Assembly: GCF_001426265.1 (NCBI RefSeq)
Contig: NZ_LMDG01000032.1
Span: 55,900 to 119,899 of the forward strand
Source of the DNA: Rhizobium sp. Root1220
GTDB lineage: Bacteria > Pseudomonadota > Alphaproteobacteria > Rhizobiales > Rhizobiaceae
DNA length: 64,000 nucleotides
Direction: 5' to 3'
Positions 1 through 9,667 of this stretch are shown piece after piece. Both the position numbers and the translations under genes were made by a program. Position 1 is the stretch's first letter, and the number at the start of each line of letters is the position of its first letter. The notes below the pieces were generated by a model. That model did no database searches, was not told the DNA's origin, and saw only the letters and a list, made by a program, of their open reading frames with translations.

Positions 1-289
1 GGCGGTGTGGCGAGAATGCCTCGTCGAGTTGAGCTCCGGACGTGCCTGTGTGGCACACAAGGCCCCTCCAGGGGGAAGCGCAGGCTTCTCCCGACGAAGG
101 TCAGGAGGGGAGCCAGAGGGATCGGAGTTGCGGGCATAAACCGCCGAACGGGGCGCTGGGAAGCGCCATATTTACTCTACTCTCACGCGGCAATTTCCAG
201 TGCCCCGTCCGAGCAAGCCAGCATCGTCACACCACGGGTGAAAACCGCGTGACCGCGAGGCCGCGTCTGGTCGTTACCCGAGCGGGTGG
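1..289. other. GC-rich non-coding block, possible group II intron remnant
   Basis: No convincing gene lies here: open frames are short and lack ribosome-binding sites. The stretch is rich in short GC stems and GNRA-like or GAAA loops, and has phrases such as CGACGAAGGTCAGGAG (about 93-108) and GGGTGAAAACCGCG (about 236-249) that remind me of the 5' RNA domains preceding bacterial group II intron maturase genes. No reverse transcriptase frame follows; the next item is the 3' end of a convergent gene. It could be a truncated intron or another structured RNA. The resemblance is from memory and not tested. Confidence 0.3.
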
Positions 290-1657
290 CTAGACCGCTT
301 TCAGGTCCCCGAGCAATGTCGGGATCAGTTCCGAAACGGTCGGATGGATCGGCACGGCCCACTTCAGCACGGGGTAGGGAGATCCTGAGTGCATGGCGCC
401 GATGAAGCCATGGATCGCCTCGTCACCCTCGATGCCGAGGATCGCCGCTCCGAGGATCTGCTGGGTTTGCGCGTCCGCAATCACCTTCATGAAGCCCTTG
501 GTCTCGCCCCGCTCGTTGGCGCGGCCGACGCCGCTCATCGGGCGGGTGGAGATCATGATCTTGCGGCCGGAGGCGCGGGCCTGCTTCTCCGTCATGCCGA
601 CGCGGCCGAGTGGCGGGTCGATGTAGAGCGCATAGGCCGGGATGCGATCGCTGAGCTTGCGGTCCTCGCCGTCAAGCAGATTGGCCGCGACGATTTCGAA
701 GTCGTTGTAGGACGTGTGGGTAAAGGCGCCATGGCCGTTGCAATCGCCAAGCGCCCAGATGCCCTCGACGTTGGTGGAAAGCTTGTCGTCGACGGTGATG
801 TAACCCCGCTTGTCGGTCACGACGCCGGCGACATCCAGCCCGAGATCATCGGTGTTCGCGACGCGGCCGGTGGCAATCAGCACATGGCTAGCCTCGACAT
901 CAGGCAGGCTTTGTCCGATCGTGACCTTGATCCCGCCGCCCGCCTTGGTGAAAGCGATGCCGTCAGCATCCGTGTGAATGGCAATTCCTTCGGAGCGAAG
1001 AATATCCGCTATCGCATCCGAAATATCGGCATCCTCGCGGGAGGCCAGCTTCGGGCCGCGTTCGACGACGGTCACCTCCGCGCCGAACCGGCGATACATC
1101 TGGGCGAACTCCAGACCGATATAGCTGCCGCCGATGACGACGAGATGTCGCGGCAGGCTGTCCAGATCGATGATCGACGTGCTGGTGAGATAGTCGATAT
1201 CCGCGATCCCCGGCATGTCGGGGATGGTCGGTCGGGCGCCGACATTCAGGAATATCCGCGGCGCCGTCAGCCGCTCCCCTTTGACCGTGATCGTCTTCGC
1301 ATCCTCGAAACGGGCCTGCCCGTAAATGACGGTTATCCCGTCCATGCCATCGAACCACCCGATCAGGCCGTTGCGCGCGTTCATGATCACTGTTTGCGCC
1401 CGCTGGCGGACGACCGCCATGTCGATCCCGATCTCGCCCGGGATCTTGACGCCATACTCGCCGCCACGTCTGGCGACATGCGCGGCACGGGCGCTCGCCA
1501 CCAGCGTCTTCGTCGGCATGCAGCCGGCATTGACGCAGGTGCCGCCGAGGAACTTGCGTTCGACCAGCGCCACCTTCATGCCCTTCTCGACCATCCGCGC
1601 AGCGAGGAACGGGCCTGCTTGGCCCGCCCCGACGACGATGGCGTCGAAGCTGCGCAT
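290..1657 (-). CDS. FAD-dependent pyridine nucleotide-disulfide oxidoreductase (dihydrolipoamide dehydrogenase / mercuric reductase-like)
   Basis: 455-residue class I flavoprotein disulfide reductase, cytosolic. The FAD-binding motif VGAGQAGP is at residues 9-16, the redox disulfide GGTCVNAGC at 38-46 (Cys41/Cys46), the central NAD(P)H-binding motif near VVIGGSYIGLEF, and the C-terminal dimer interface ends in HPTVSE, which supplies the active-site His/Glu pair. The C-terminal vicinal cysteine pair and N-terminal metal-binding domain of MerA are absent, so mercuric reduction is unlikely. It also lacks 2-oxoacid dehydrogenase neighbours, so E3 function is not indicated. The start ATG overlaps the stop of the upstream DUF4126 gene by one base (TGATG), so the two are translationally coupled. 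The substrate disulfide or quinone is unknown. A longer upstream extension of the frame was rejected because it is out-of-frame DUF4126 sequence. Confidence 0.85.
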   Translation of the reverse strand: MRSFDAIVVGAGQAGPFLAARMVEKGMKVALVERKFLGGTCVNAGCMPTKTLVASARAAHVARRGGEYGVKIPGEIGIDMAVVRQRAQTVIMNARNGLIGWFDGMDGITVIYGQARFEDAKTITVKGERLTAPRIFLNVGARPTIPDMPGIADIDYLTSTSIIDLDSLPRHLVVIGGSYIGLEFAQMYRRFGAEVTVVERGPKLASREDADISDAIADILRSEGIAIHTDADGIAFTKAGGGIKVTIGQSLPDVEASHVLIATGRVANTDDLGLDVAGVVTDKRGYITVDDKLSTNVEGIWALGDCNGHGAFTHTSYNDFEIVAANLLDGEDRKLSDRIPAYALYIDPPLGRVGMTEKQARASGRKIMISTRPMSGVGRANERGETKGFMKVIADAQTQQILGAAILGIEGDEAIHGFIGAMHSGSPYPVLKWAVPIHPTVSELIPTLLGDLKAV

Positions 1658-2115
1658 CAGACCGCCGCCACGATCAGCAGAGCGACGACGATGGCTATCG
1701 CGTCTTCGATAAGTGCCGCTGGGGCGTCCTTGCCGAAGGCGGCCGCAAGCTTGCTGCGTCCGGCGGCTCCGCCGAACGTTCCGACGACGGCGCCGATGGC
1801 ACCCGCGATCAGGCCACCCAGCAGCGAACCGCCCGATGCGCCGATCGTCGCGCCGCTCAACGCGCCCATGATGATGCGGGCGCTGAACTGCATCGCGACC
1901 TTGCGCGACGGCGTCGACGGCAACTGGTCGGTGATCAGCTCGACAATGGCGAGCAGGGTGAATACCCAGGGTGTCCACCGGTATGCCATGAAGGCAAGCG
2001 GCGACTGCGAAACGTCGAACCATCCTAGCGCCGCGCCCCAGGCGACGGCGGCAGGTGCCGTCATGGCCCTGAGACCCGCAACGATACCAATCAGAAATGC
2101 AAGAAGCAGAAGCAT
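1657..2115 (-). CDS. DUF4126-type integral membrane protein
   Basis: About 152 residues, largely hydrophobic. It starts MLLLLAFLIGIVAGLRAM, followed by further membrane segments and a glycine/alanine-rich segment (SGGSLLGGLIAGAIGA) and a last membrane helix reaching the C-terminus. This organisation fits the DUF4126 family of small inner-membrane proteins with no established function. The ATG at 2115 was chosen because a strong GGGGG(A) Shine-Dalgarno lies 8-12 bases upstream; the upstream in-frame extension is polar and unlike the family. The stop overlaps the start of the FAD oxidoreductase by one base, so the pair forms a two-gene unit, perhaps a membrane partner plus a soluble redox enzyme (inference). 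Confidence 0.65.
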   Translation of the reverse strand: MLLLLAFLIGIVAGLRAMTAPAAVAWGAALGWFDVSQSPLAFMAYRWTPWVFTLLAIVELITDQLPSTPSRKVAMQFSARIIMGALSGATIGASGGSLLGGLIAGAIGAVVGTFGGAAGRSKLAAAFGKDAPAALIEDAIAIVVALLIVAAV

Positions 2116-2222
2116 GTGCAGTCCCCCATGCCGCGGCAATGTCATCGCGGTCACGGGAAGCTTGCATATTGTTGCGCATCTTTCAATTTGCGCGACGAAC
2201 ATTGTGCCTCAATTGACCGGAC

Positions 2223-3143
2223 TTATCGTTTCACCCACGGCGGCACGAAGCGTACATCCTCCCCAGCCACCGCTTCGCGCAGAAAGTCGATGACGGCGCG
2301 AACCCGCGGTGATTGCCGGAGATCCTGATGGCAGGTGATCCAGTAGTGCCGCGTGAGATCGATCTCCCCCGGCAGCACGATCTCGAGCTCGGGATAGCGG
2401 CTGGCGAAAAAATACGGGAGAATGCAAAGGCCGAGCCCGTTTCGTGTCGCCGTCAACTGCGCAAAGATGCTGGAGCTCTGGAATTGCGGCTTGATGCGCG
2501 GGTGGACGTCGCCGAGGTAATCGAGGCCGGGCGCGAAGATCATCTCCTCGATGTAGCTGATGAAGGGATGCCGCAGCAGATCATCGCGGCTGGTTACCGG
2601 GGCATGTCTGGCCAGATAGTCCCGCGAGCCGTAGACCTGCAGATGATAGTCCGTCAGCTTCTCGGAAAAATACGGGCCACCCTTCGGCTCATCGAGCACA
2701 ACGGAAATATCCGCCTCCTTGCGCGACAGCGACATGATCTGCTGGATCGTCACCAATTCCAGCGACAGGTGCGGATGCTGTGCGGCGAACCGCGGCAGGA
2801 CGCTCGCGAAGAAGAAGTTGGAAAACCCTTCCGGCGCGCTCAGCCGCACGACGCCCCGCTGCGTCATCGACCCATCGGCAAGATCGGCGCGCAACCGCTC
2901 GGTCTCCTGCTCCATCTTTTCGGCCGTTTCGACGAAGCGGGCGCCCATCGCCGTCATGACATAACCGCGGGGATTGCGCTCGAACAGTTTGACCTTGAGC
3001 GCAAACTCCAGACGGTCGATGCGCCGGGAAACGGTCGCATGGCTGGTGCGCAGTTGCCGGGCTGCGGTCGAAAGCTGGCCTGTGCGGGCAACCGCCAGAA
3101 AGAACTGGAGATCGTCCCAGGTGAATTGCGGCGGGTTGCTCAT
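2223..3143 (-). CDS. LysR family transcriptional regulator
   Basis: 306 residues, the usual LysR length. The N-terminal winged helix-turn-helix covers about residues 8-66 (FFLAVARTGQLSTAARQL, then HATVSRRIDRLE), a linker helix follows, and the rest is the periplasmic-binding-protein-like co-inducer domain. The ATG at 3143 is preceded by GGAGCG. The gene is divergent from the branched-chain-type ABC transporter operon with about 320 bases between them, the classical LysR arrangement, so it probably controls that operon in response to the imported compound. The FAD oxidoreductase/DUF4126 pair lies 107 bases downstream on the same strand and could be part of the same regulon. The effector cannot be read from sequence. 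Confidence 0.9.
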   Translation of the reverse strand: MSNPPQFTWDDLQFFLAVARTGQLSTAARQLRTSHATVSRRIDRLEFALKVKLFERNPRGYVMTAMGARFVETAEKMEQETERLRADLADGSMTQRGVVRLSAPEGFSNFFFASVLPRFAAQHPHLSLELVTIQQIMSLSRKEADISVVLDEPKGGPYFSEKLTDYHLQVYGSRDYLARHAPVTSRDDLLRHPFISYIEEMIFAPGLDYLGDVHPRIKPQFQSSSIFAQLTATRNGLGLCILPYFFASRYPELEIVLPGEIDLTRHYWITCHQDLRQSPRVRAVIDFLREAVAGEDVRFVPPWVKR

Positions 3144-3462
3144 CCACGCTCCTTGCCTGCCGGAGATCCTGCTGCCGCAGTCACTTGGTCTTTCGTCTAA
3201 TGACGCGCTGCCTGCACAAGGCAGCGGACTGCCCTAACTTGTTTCGCAAGCCGCCCAACGACTGCATTTGTTGGGATGCTGGCCTGTTCCGACAATCAAC
3301 GTGTTCAAAAATGAACAGATACTGTTTGGAATTAGTTGTAAAGCGGCCTTGCCTCGTCCCGGTAATTCCGTGATCGTAAGCCATGCACTGGCCGCTTTGA
3401 GGAGAGCGGCTGGCCAAATTTGAACAGATCTGCATTCTGCCAATCTCTGGGAGGAGAGACAT
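3144..3462. promoter_or_regulatory. Divergent LysR/ABC-operon control region
   Basis: 319 bases between the LysR gene and the solute-binding protein gene. It holds a perfect dyad CCCAAC-N10-GTTGGG (3254-3259 / 3270-3275), a second dyad TGTTC-N6-GAACA (3302-3317), and a direct repeat of TGAACAGAT at 3312-3320 and 3421-3429. LysR-type regulators bind interrupted dyads of this kind, so these are candidate operator sites. A GGGAGGAGAG ribosome-binding site precedes the ATG at 3463. No gene was seen inside. Confidence 0.5.
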
Positions 3463-4668
3463 ATGCGTAAGAATCTCATTGCGTCCCTGGCATTCCTGCT
3501 TGCAAGCAGCACCGCGGTGCTCGCTGACGGCGCATCCGACAACAAGGTGAAGATCGGTATCCTGAACGACCAGTCGGGCGTCTATGCCGACTTCGGCGGC
3601 AAGTCTTCGGTCGAGGCCGCCAAGATGGCGGTCGAGGATTTTGGAGGCAAGGTGCTGGGTGTGCCGGTCGAGATCGTCGATGCCGACCACCAGAACAAGC
3701 CTGATATCGCTTCCAACATCGCCCGGCAGTGGTACGACACCGAACAGGTCGATGCGATCATGGAGTTGACGACCTCGTCGGTGGCGCTCGCCGTCCAGGC
3801 GGTCGCCAAGGAAAAGAAGAAGATCGATATCGTTACCGGTGCAGCGACGACGGATCTGACCGGCAAGGCCTGCTCGCCCTACGGCTTCCATTGGGCCTAC
3901 GACACGCATGCGCTTGCTGTCGGCACCGGCGGCGCGCTGGTCAAGCAGGGTGGCGATACCTGGTTCTTCCTGACCGCCGACTACGCCTTCGGCTATTCGC
4001 TGGAGCAGCAGACGAGCGACTTCGTCAAAGCGAACGGCGGCACCATCGTCGGTTCGGTGCGCCACCCGCTGTCGAGCCAGGATTTCTCGTCCTTCCTGCT
4101 GCAGGCCCAGTCTTCCGGCGCCAAGGTGATCGGCCTTGCCAATGCCGGTCTCGACACCGCCAACGCCATCAAGCAGGCGGCCGAATTCGGCATTACCCAG
4201 GGCGGCCAGCGCCTGGCGGCATTGCTGTTCACGCTGGCAGAAGTGCACGGTCTCGGGCTCGAGGCGGCGCAAGGCCTTACGCTGACGGAAGGTTATTACT
4301 GGAACCGCGACGACGAGAGCCGCGAGTTCGGCAAAAAGTTCTTTGCCCGCACCGGCAAGATGCCGAACATGATCCACGCCGGCACCTACTCGGCCGTGCT
4401 GCAATATCTGAAAGCTATCCAGAAGGCCGGTACCGACGACACCGAAGCCGTTGCCAAGGAACTGCATGCAATGCCGGTCGACGACGTCTTCGGGCGCGGC
4501 GGCACCGTCGGCCCGAACGGTCGCATGATCCACGACATGTATCTGCTGCAGGTGAAAAAGCCCGCCGACAGCAAGGAGGCGTGGGACTACTTCGATGTTC
4601 TCGCGACCATTCCCGGCAAGGAAGCCTATATCGATCCGGCCAAGAGCGGCTGCGATCTGGTAAAGTAG
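3463..4668 (+). CDS. ABC transporter periplasmic solute-binding protein, branched-chain amino acid (HAAT) type
   Basis: 401 residues. It has a Sec signal peptide (MRKNLIASLAFLLASSTAVLA, probable cleavage after ALA) and a type I periplasmic-binding-protein fold of the LivJ/AmiC class, beginning KIGILNDQSGVYADFGG. It captures the substrate in the periplasm for the four membrane and ATPase components encoded directly downstream (gap of 6 bases to the first ATPase). Members of this family bind amino acids, amides, urea or aromatic acids as well as Leu/Ile/Val, and the associated dehydrogenases suggest a substrate that is oxidised after entry (inference). It is the first gene of the operon, with a strong GGGAGGAGAG ribosome-binding site. 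Confidence 0.9.
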   Translation: MRKNLIASLAFLLASSTAVLADGASDNKVKIGILNDQSGVYADFGGKSSVEAAKMAVEDFGGKVLGVPVEIVDADHQNKPDIASNIARQWYDTEQVDAIMELTTSSVALAVQAVAKEKKKIDIVTGAATTDLTGKACSPYGFHWAYDTHALAVGTGGALVKQGGDTWFFLTADYAFGYSLEQQTSDFVKANGGTIVGSVRHPLSSQDFSSFLLQAQSSGAKVIGLANAGLDTANAIKQAAEFGITQGGQRLAALLFTLAEVHGLGLEAAQGLTLTEGYYWNRDDESREFGKKFFARTGKMPNMIHAGTYSAVLQYLKAIQKAGTDDTEAVAKELHAMPVDDVFGRGGTVGPNGRMIHDMYLLQVKKPADSKEAWDYFDVLATIPGKEAYIDPAKSGCDLVK

Positions 4669-4674
4669 ACAACC

Positions 4675-5456
4675 ATGGCGGTCACTGCGCAAGACATTCA
4701 GACGAAGCCGCGGGTGGTGCTTTCCGCCCGCGGCCTTCGACGGGATTTCGGCGGCTTTACAGCTGTCAAGGATGTCGATCTCGACGTGCATGATGCATGT
4801 GTGCATGCGCTGATCGGCCCGAACGGCGCCGGCAAGACAACGGTTTTCAACCTGCTTACCAAGTTCCTGCAGCCCACATCGGGCAGGATTACGCTGATGG
4901 GAACCGACATCACCAAAACGTCGCCGGACAAGGTGGCGCGGATGGGACTGGTGCGCTCCTTCCAGATTTCGGCGGTCTTTCCGCATCTCACCGTGATCGA
5001 CAACGTCCGCGTCGCCCTGCAGCGGCCGAACAACCTGTCGACGCAGTTCTGGCGGCCGATGTCGGCGCTGGATCGGCTGACCGACCGCGCCGAGCAGCTG
5101 CTGGCGAAAGTGGGATTGTCGAAGGAACGCGATGCGATCGCCGCCGACCTCTCCTATGGCCGCAAGCGTGTGCTCGAGATTGCAACCACGCTGGCGCTCG
5201 ACCCCAAGGTACTGCTGCTTGACGAGCCGATGGCCGGCATGGGGCAGGAAGATGTCAGCGTCGTCTCGGCCATCATCCGAGATGTCGCCCGTGATCATGC
5301 CGTCTTGATGGTCGAGCACAATCTTTCGGTTGTCGCCGATATCTGCCAGCATGTTACCGTGCTCCAGCGTGGCGAAATCCTGGCCGAAGGCGACTATGCG
5401 ACGGTCAGCGCCGATCCGCGTGTCCGCGAGGCCTACATGGGCACGGAGGAAGGCTG

Positions 5457-5457
<1 letters not shown>
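4675..5457 (+). CDS. ABC transporter ATP-binding protein, LivG type
   Basis: 260 residues. Walker A is GPNGAGKTT (about residue 48), the signature is LSYGRKRVLE (about 158), and Walker B is VLLLDEPMAGM with the switch His in VEHNLSVV. The family-typical LSYG signature and C-terminal MGTEEG match the LivG branch of HAAT importers. It hydrolyses ATP at the inner face of the membrane to drive uptake together with the LivF-type partner, whose ATG overlaps this gene's stop (TGATG at 5455-5459). Confidence 0.9.
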
Positions 5458-6158
<701 letters not shown>

Positions 6159-6162
6159 TCTG

Positions 6163-7050
6163 ATGACAATGATCTTCGGCATTCCCCTGCAGGCGTTCAT
6201 GGGCCAGCTTCTGATCGGCCTGATCAACGGTTCCTTCTACGCGCTGCTCAGCCTCGGCCTTGCCATCATCTTCGGCCTGCTGCGCGTCATCAATTTCGCC
6301 CATGGGGCGCAATACATGCTCGGCGCCTTCGTCGCCTATCTGCTGCTTGCGTACCTCGGCATCGGCTACTGGCCGTCGCTGATCCTCGCGCCGATCATTG
6401 TTGGTCTCGCCGGCGCCGTGGTCGAGCGGCTGTTTCTGCGGCGGCTCTACGATCTCGACCCGCTTTACGGGCTGCTCTTCACCTTCGGCCTTGCGCTCGC
6501 GGTCGAGGGCACATTCCGCTATCTCTACGGTTCTTCGGGCCAGCCTTACGCGCAACCCGCCGCCCTTACCGGGGCGGTCAACCTCGGCTTCATGTTTCTG
6601 CCGATCTATCGCGGATGGGTCGTCGTCATGTCGCTGGTCGTCTGCATCGGCACCTGGCTGCTGATCGAGAAGACCAAGCTCGGCGCTTACCTTCGCGCAG
6701 CCACGGAAAACGCGACTCTGGTCCAGGCGTTCGGCGTCAACGTGCCGGTGCTGCTGACGATGACCTACGCGCTCGGGGCCGGGCTGGCCGCCTTCGCCGG
6801 CGTGCTCGCCGCGCCGATCTACCAGGTGTCGCCGCTGATGGGCTCGAACATGATCATCGTCGTCTTTGCCGTCGTTGTCGTCGGCGGTATGGGCTCGATC
6901 CTCGGCGCCATCATTACCGGCTACATGCTTGGCATCGCCGAAGGCCTGACCAAGGTCTTCTATCCGGAAGCCTCGAACATCGTGATCTTCGTGATCATGG
7001 CGATCGTGCTTCTCATCCGGCCCGCGGGCCTATTCGGCCGGGATGCGTGA
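6163..7050 (+). CDS. ABC transporter permease, LivH type
   Basis: 295 residues of an inner-membrane permease with about eight hydrophobic segments, starting at GLINGSFYALLSLGLAIIFG, the conserved N-terminal LivH region. The segment AGLAAFAGVLAAPIYQVSP is the typical cytoplasmic-loop region that contacts the ATPases. It forms the translocation channel with the LivM-type subunit, whose start overlaps its 3' end by 8 bases (or lies 1 base downstream if the second ATG is used). Confidence 0.9.
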   Translation: MTMIFGIPLQAFMGQLLIGLINGSFYALLSLGLAIIFGLLRVINFAHGAQYMLGAFVAYLLLAYLGIGYWPSLILAPIIVGLAGAVVERLFLRRLYDLDPLYGLLFTFGLALAVEGTFRYLYGSSGQPYAQPAALTGAVNLGFMFLPIYRGWVVVMSLVVCIGTWLLIEKTKLGAYLRAATENATLVQAFGVNVPVLLTMTYALGAGLAAFAGVLAAPIYQVSPLMGSNMIIVVFAVVVVGGMGSILGAIITGYMLGIAEGLTKVFYPEASNIVIFVIMAIVLLIRPAGLFGRDA

Positions 7051-8041
7051 GATGACGGACATCACCGAAACGATCCGCGCTGAAAAGAGCCGCACCGCAA
7101 TGTCGGTCCAGGCCGGGTTCCTTGTCATCGGCCTGCTGTTGCTCCTGCTGGCGCCGTTCTTCTTCTACCCGATTTTCCTGATGAAGCTGCTTTGCTTCGC
7201 GCTCTTTGCCTGCGCCTTCAATCTGCTGCTTGGCTACACCGGGCTGCTGTCGTTCGGCCATGCCACCTTCTTCGGGGGAGCGGCCTATTTCACCGCCTAT
7301 ACGGTGAAGGAGTGGGGCGTGCCGCCGGAACTCGGCATCCTGATCGGCGTTGCCGGCGCGGCTTTCCTCGGCCTCGTCATGGGTTTCTTCGCGATCCGCC
7401 GTCAGGGTATCTATTTCGCCATGATCACGCTGGCGCTGGCGCAGATGTTCTTCTTCTTCTGCCTGCAGGCCAAATTCACCGAGGGCGAAGACGGTATCCA
7501 GTCGGTGCCGCGCGGCCACCTGTTCGGCTTCATCGATCTCGGTAACTCGATCAACATGTATTACTTCGTGCTGGCGGTGTTCATCATCGGCCTGTTGATC
7601 ATCTGGCGCTTCGTCAATTCGCCCTTCGGCATGATCCTGAAGTCGATTCGCGAGAACGAACAGCGAGCAATCTCGCTCGGCTATTCCGTGGCGCGCTACA
7701 AGCTCGGCGCGTTCGTGATGTCGGCCGCCCTTGCCGGGTTAGCCGGCGCGGTGAAGTCGCTGGTCTTCCAGTTCGCTACACTCACCGACGTTGCCTGGCA
7801 GATGTCCGGGGAGGTGATCCTGATGACACTGCTCGGTGGTATCGGTACGCTGATCGGCCCGGTGTTCGGGGCAGGTCTGGTCGTCGTGCTGCAGAACTAT
7901 CTCGCGACCTCGGAATTCCCGGTTACCATCATCACCGGCGTCGTGTTCATGGTCTGCGTGCTGATCTTCCGCCGCGGTATTATCGGCGAATTCTACGCCT
8001 CGCGTATCGGTCGGAAACTGGGCTTCGTTTACCGCCGCTGA
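7043..8041 (+). CDS. ABC transporter permease, LivM type
   Basis: 332 residues, inner-membrane permease. The soluble N-terminus (about 30 residues) is followed by about nine hydrophobic segments; the motif NLLLGYTGLLSFGHATFFGG is highly characteristic of LivM, and SIRENEQRAISLGY is the conserved cytoplasmic loop. There is no fused ATPase domain. Two ATGs are possible, 7043 and 7052; the first overlaps the LivH-type gene. Partner of the LivH-type permease in the same importer. Confidence 0.9.
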   Translation: MREMTDITETIRAEKSRTAMSVQAGFLVIGLLLLLLAPFFFYPIFLMKLLCFALFACAFNLLLGYTGLLSFGHATFFGGAAYFTAYTVKEWGVPPELGILIGVAGAAFLGLVMGFFAIRRQGIYFAMITLALAQMFFFFCLQAKFTEGEDGIQSVPRGHLFGFIDLGNSINMYYFVLAVFIIGLLIIWRFVNSPFGMILKSIRENEQRAISLGYSVARYKLGAFVMSAALAGLAGAVKSLVFQFATLTDVAWQMSGEVILMTLLGGIGTLIGPVFGAGLVVVLQNYLATSEFPVTIITGVVFMVCVLIFRRGIIGEFYASRIGRKLGFVYRR

Positions 8042-8062
8042 CCTGCGGCTGGATGGCATCGA

Positions 8063-9658
8063 ATGGACCGCTACGACTACATCATCATCGGTGCCGGGAG
8101 TGCGGGCTGCGTGCTCGCCAACCGGCTTTCCGAAGACCGCAGCAACCGCGTCCTGCTGCTCGAGGCCGGTGGAAGCGACAACTACCACTGGATTCACATT
8201 CCGGTCGGCTACCTCTATTGCATCAACAACCCGCGCACGGACTGGTGCTTCACGACCGCGCCCGAAGAAGGCTTGAACGGCCGCGCGCTGGGCTATCCCC
8301 GCGGCAAGGTGCTTGGTGGCAGTTCGTCGATCAACGGCATGATCTACATGCGCGGCCAGGCCCGGGATTACGATCTCTGGCGGCAGATGGGTTGCACCGG
8401 CTGGAACTGGGATGAAGTGCTGCCCTATTTCCGCAAATCCGAGGACCATTATCTCGGCGAGACCGCGATGCACGGCGCCGGCGGCGAATGGCGGGTGGAG
8501 AAGGCGCGCGTGCGCTGGGCGGTACTCGACGCATTCCAGGCGGCCGCCAAGGAGGCGGGCATTCCCGAAACCGCCGACTTCAACGGCGGCAACAATGAGG
8601 GTTCCGGCTATTTCGACGTCAACCAGCGCTCCGGTATTCGCTGGAACACCGCCAAGGCGTTCCTTCGGCCGGCAGCAAAGCGCAGCAACCTGACGGTTTT
8701 GACAAAGGCGCAGGTGCGCCGGCTTCTGATCGAGGAGGGGGCGGTCGCGGGGGTCGAGTTTCAGCATGGCGGCGCGGCGAAGCGAGCCTACGCAGCCAGG
8801 GAAACCATCCTGTCGGCCGGCTCGATCGGGTCGCCTCACATCCTGGAGCTTTCCGGCATCGGCCGTGGCGATATCCTGCAGCGGGCGGGCGTCGATGTCG
8901 TCAAGGAGGTCAAGGGCATCGGTGAAAATCTGCAGGATCACCTTCAGCTGCGGCTTGCCTACAAGGTGACCGGCGTGCCGACTTTGAACGAGAAAGCAAG
9001 CAGGCTGATCGGAAAGGCGGTGATCGGGCTTGAATATCTGGTCCGTCGCTCCGGCCCGATGGCGATGGCGCCGAGCCAGCTCGGCATCTTCACGCGTTCG
9101 GGTCCGGACAAGGAAACGCCGGACCTCCAATATCACGTCCAGCCGGTGTCGCTCGATAAGTTCGGCGAGCCGGTCCATCGTTTTCCGGCGATCACTGCCA
9201 GTGTCTGCAATCTGAGGCCGGAAAGCCGCGGCTCCGTGCATATCGCCAGCCCCGATTTTTTCGCCCAGCCGACGATCAGCCCGCGCTACCTCTCGACCGA
9301 ACGGGATCGCGACATAGCTATCCGCTCGATACGCCTGACACGAAGGATCGTCGCGCAACCGTCCTTTGCGCGGTTCCGTCCCCAGGAATTCAAACCGGGC
9401 CCGAGCCAGCAGACGGATGCCGAGCTGGCGGCAGCCGCCCGTGATATCGGCACGACGATCTTCCACCCGGTCGGCACCTGCCGCATGGGCGGCGATCGCG
9501 AGAGTGTCGTCGACCCGCGGCTGAAATTCCGGGCGCTGGGAAAGTTGCGGATCGCTGACGCATCTGTGATGCCCGCCATCACATCGGGCAATACCAATTC
9601 GCCGACGATCATGATCGCCGAAAAGGCGGCGGCAATGATCCTGACGGACAACAGATAG
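8063..9658 (+). CDS. GMC family FAD-dependent alcohol dehydrogenase (choline dehydrogenase-like)
   Basis: 531 residues. The ADP-binding motif [15 protein letters not shown] is at the N-terminus, GMC signature 1 contains [14 protein letters not shown], signature 2 is [15 protein letters not shown], and the C-terminal catalytic block has HPVGTCRMG (active-site His) and [18 protein letters not shown] enzymes oxidise primary alcohols to aldehydes with FAD; choline is only one of many substrates. It starts 22 bases after the permease gene and is followed after 9 bases by a hydroxyacid dehydrogenase-like gene, so import and two oxidation steps are linked in one operon. No betaine aldehyde dehydrogenase, betI or similar choline gene is adjacent, so choline is not the favoured substrate. 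Confidence 0.88.
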   Translation: MDRYDYIIIGAGSAGCVLANRLSEDRSNRVLLLEAGGSDNYHWIHIPVGYLYCINNPRTDWCFTTAPEEGLNGRALGYPRGKVLGGSSSINGMIYMRGQARDYDLWRQMGCTGWNWDEVLPYFRKSEDHYLGETAMHGAGGEWRVEKARVRWAVLDAFQAAAKEAGIPETADFNGGNNEGSGYFDVNQRSGIRWNTAKAFLRPAAKRSNLTVLTKAQVRRLLIEEGAVAGVEFQHGGAAKRAYAARETILSAGSIGSPHILELSGIGRGDILQRAGVDVVKEVKGIGENLQDHLQLRLAYKVTGVPTLNEKASRLIGKAVIGLEYLVRRSGPMAMAPSQLGIFTRSGPDKETPDLQYHVQPVSLDKFGEPVHRFPAITASVCNLRPESRGSVHIASPDFFAQPTISPRYLSTERDRDIAIRSIRLTRRIVAQPSFARFRPQEFKPGPSQQTDAELAAAARDIGTTIFHPVGTCRMGGDRESVVDPRLKFRALGKLRIADASVMPAITSGNTNSPTIMIAEKAAAMILTDNR

Positions 9659-9667
9659 GAGAATGGC

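Noticed and set aside
290..1657. Mercuric reductase (merA)
   Set aside because: No C-terminal vicinal Cys pair, no N-terminal metal-binding domain, and no mer genes nearby.
389..2293. Long plus-strand frame opposite the FAD oxidoreductase and DUF4126 genes
   Set aside because: It is antisense to two clear genes, has Arg/Asp/Ala-rich composition and no recognisable motif; a typical GC-rich shadow.
8063..9658. Choline dehydrogenase betA
   Set aside because: GMC family is clear, but no betB, betC or betI is adjacent and the operon contains a hydroxyacid dehydrogenase.
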